Assembly (NCBI RefSeq): GCF_041361465.1
Contig: NZ_JBGKAC010000002.1
Location: forward strand, 124,001-188,000
Source: Halobaculum sp. MBLA0143
Lineage (GTDB): Archaea; Halobacteriota; Halobacteria; Halobacteriales; Haloferacaceae
Direction of reading: 5' to 3'
Length of the DNA: 64,000 nucleotides
The notes beneath the pieces are model-generated. The model made no database searches. It was given only the letters and a program-made list of their open reading frames with translations, and had not been told where the DNA came from. Below are positions 63,815-64,000 of this stretch, piece after piece. How positions within the stretch are numbered: the first letter of the stretch is position 1; each line of letters starts with the position of its first letter. The translations under genes were made by a program, and so were the position numbers.

Positions 63815-64000
63815 CTGCCGGCTGGAGCGTGCTCCTCGGGCTGGTCGTCGCCCTCGGAGGTGACTGGGCAGTCGGGAAGCTCAGTGGGTGGGTGACACCC
63901 TCCGACCGGTCCGGCGACGACGACACGGTGACGCTGAACCTCACGAAGTGGCTCGGGCTCGTCCCGATGCTGGCGTGGGTGTTCGCCGTCGAAGGCGCCG
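63811..64000 (+). CDS. Membrane protein (N-terminal part), co-transcribed with TetR
   Basis: A GTG-initiated frame overlapping the TetR stop by 4 bp and running out of the window after ~63 codons. Residues ~5-22 are a hydrophobic helix (WSVLLGLVVALGGDWAVG), then a polar loop with DRSGDDDTVTLN, and a second helix begins near KWLGLVPMLAWVF. Too short to name. Being in the operon of a TetR regulator, an efflux or membrane-stress function is plausible but unproven. Confidence 0.7.
   Translation, partial: MTAGWSVLLGLVVALGGDWAVGKLSGWVTPSDRSGDDDTVTLNLTKWLGLVPMLAWVFAVEGA

Overview
The window is chromosomal-type DNA from a halophilic archaeon (class Halobacteria). The evidence is very high G+C, strongly acidic proteins with G/C-rich third codon positions, many GTG starts, TATA-like elements 25-35 bp before starts that imply leaderless transcripts, twin-arginine (Tat) signals on secreted proteins, archaeal pilin and Orc1/Cdc6 genes, and typical haloarchaeal families (TbsP-like, FilR1-like, RHNVRNEL-type histidine kinases).

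Layout. 1-5.7 kb: end of a Tat-secreted protein, a membrane protein, a winged-helix regulator, an ABC-2 type ATPase/permease pair and an SDR. 5.9-9.96 kb: an unusual 1346-residue fusion of PAS, histidine kinase, STAND-type ATPase and TPR repeats. 10-17.3 kb: a Rieske-domain fusion protein, an Eis-like acetyltransferase, a TbsP-like regulator and KatG. 17.6-21.3 kb: a sulfur-trafficking set (two YeeE-like half transporters, TusA-like, DsrE-like, rhodanese-metallo-beta-lactamase fusion). 21.5-28.5 kb: type IV pilin, ABC exporter, zinc alcohol dehydrogenase, PurT and small membrane proteins. 28.7-32.3 kb: a 1213-residue secreted protein with a staphylococcal-nuclease domain, three DUF4350-like modules and a lamin-tail domain.

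37.2-47.2 kb: a branched-chain-type ABC uptake operon (binding protein, LivF, LivG, LivH, LivM) with an acyl-CoA ligase inside it, followed by a PaaK-like ligase, a convergent PaaI-like thioesterase and an amidohydrolase. This layout suggests import of a carboxylic acid and its capture as a CoA thioester.

47.4-53.6 kb: what I read as a DNA replication origin. An orc1/cdc6 gene is surrounded by at least twelve copies, plus several degenerate ones, of an element with the core TTTCATTTCGCACACGGGG. It ends in a G-string like haloarchaeal origin recognition boxes but lacks their usual inverted core. One copy is inverted, so that an inverted and a direct copy flank a conspicuously A+T-rich stretch (about 50.65-50.78 kb). 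Arrays of 21, 25, 27 and 30 bp tandem repeats surround it.

53.7-64 kb: a second ABC-2 pair, a GAF-PAS histidine kinase apparently co-transcribed with a 694-residue protein that may hold a degenerate CHAT/C25-like protease fold, a strong hairpin resembling an IS200/IS605-type end, a carotenoid oxygenase, a PNPOx-like protein, and a TetR regulator with a perfect 20-bp palindrome upstream, overlapping the start of a membrane protein that leaves the window.

A recurring oddity is the density of short tandem repeats (21-39 bp), several of which duplicate the extreme 3' ends of genes including stop codons. I found no rRNA, tRNA, complete insertion sequence or true CRISPR array.
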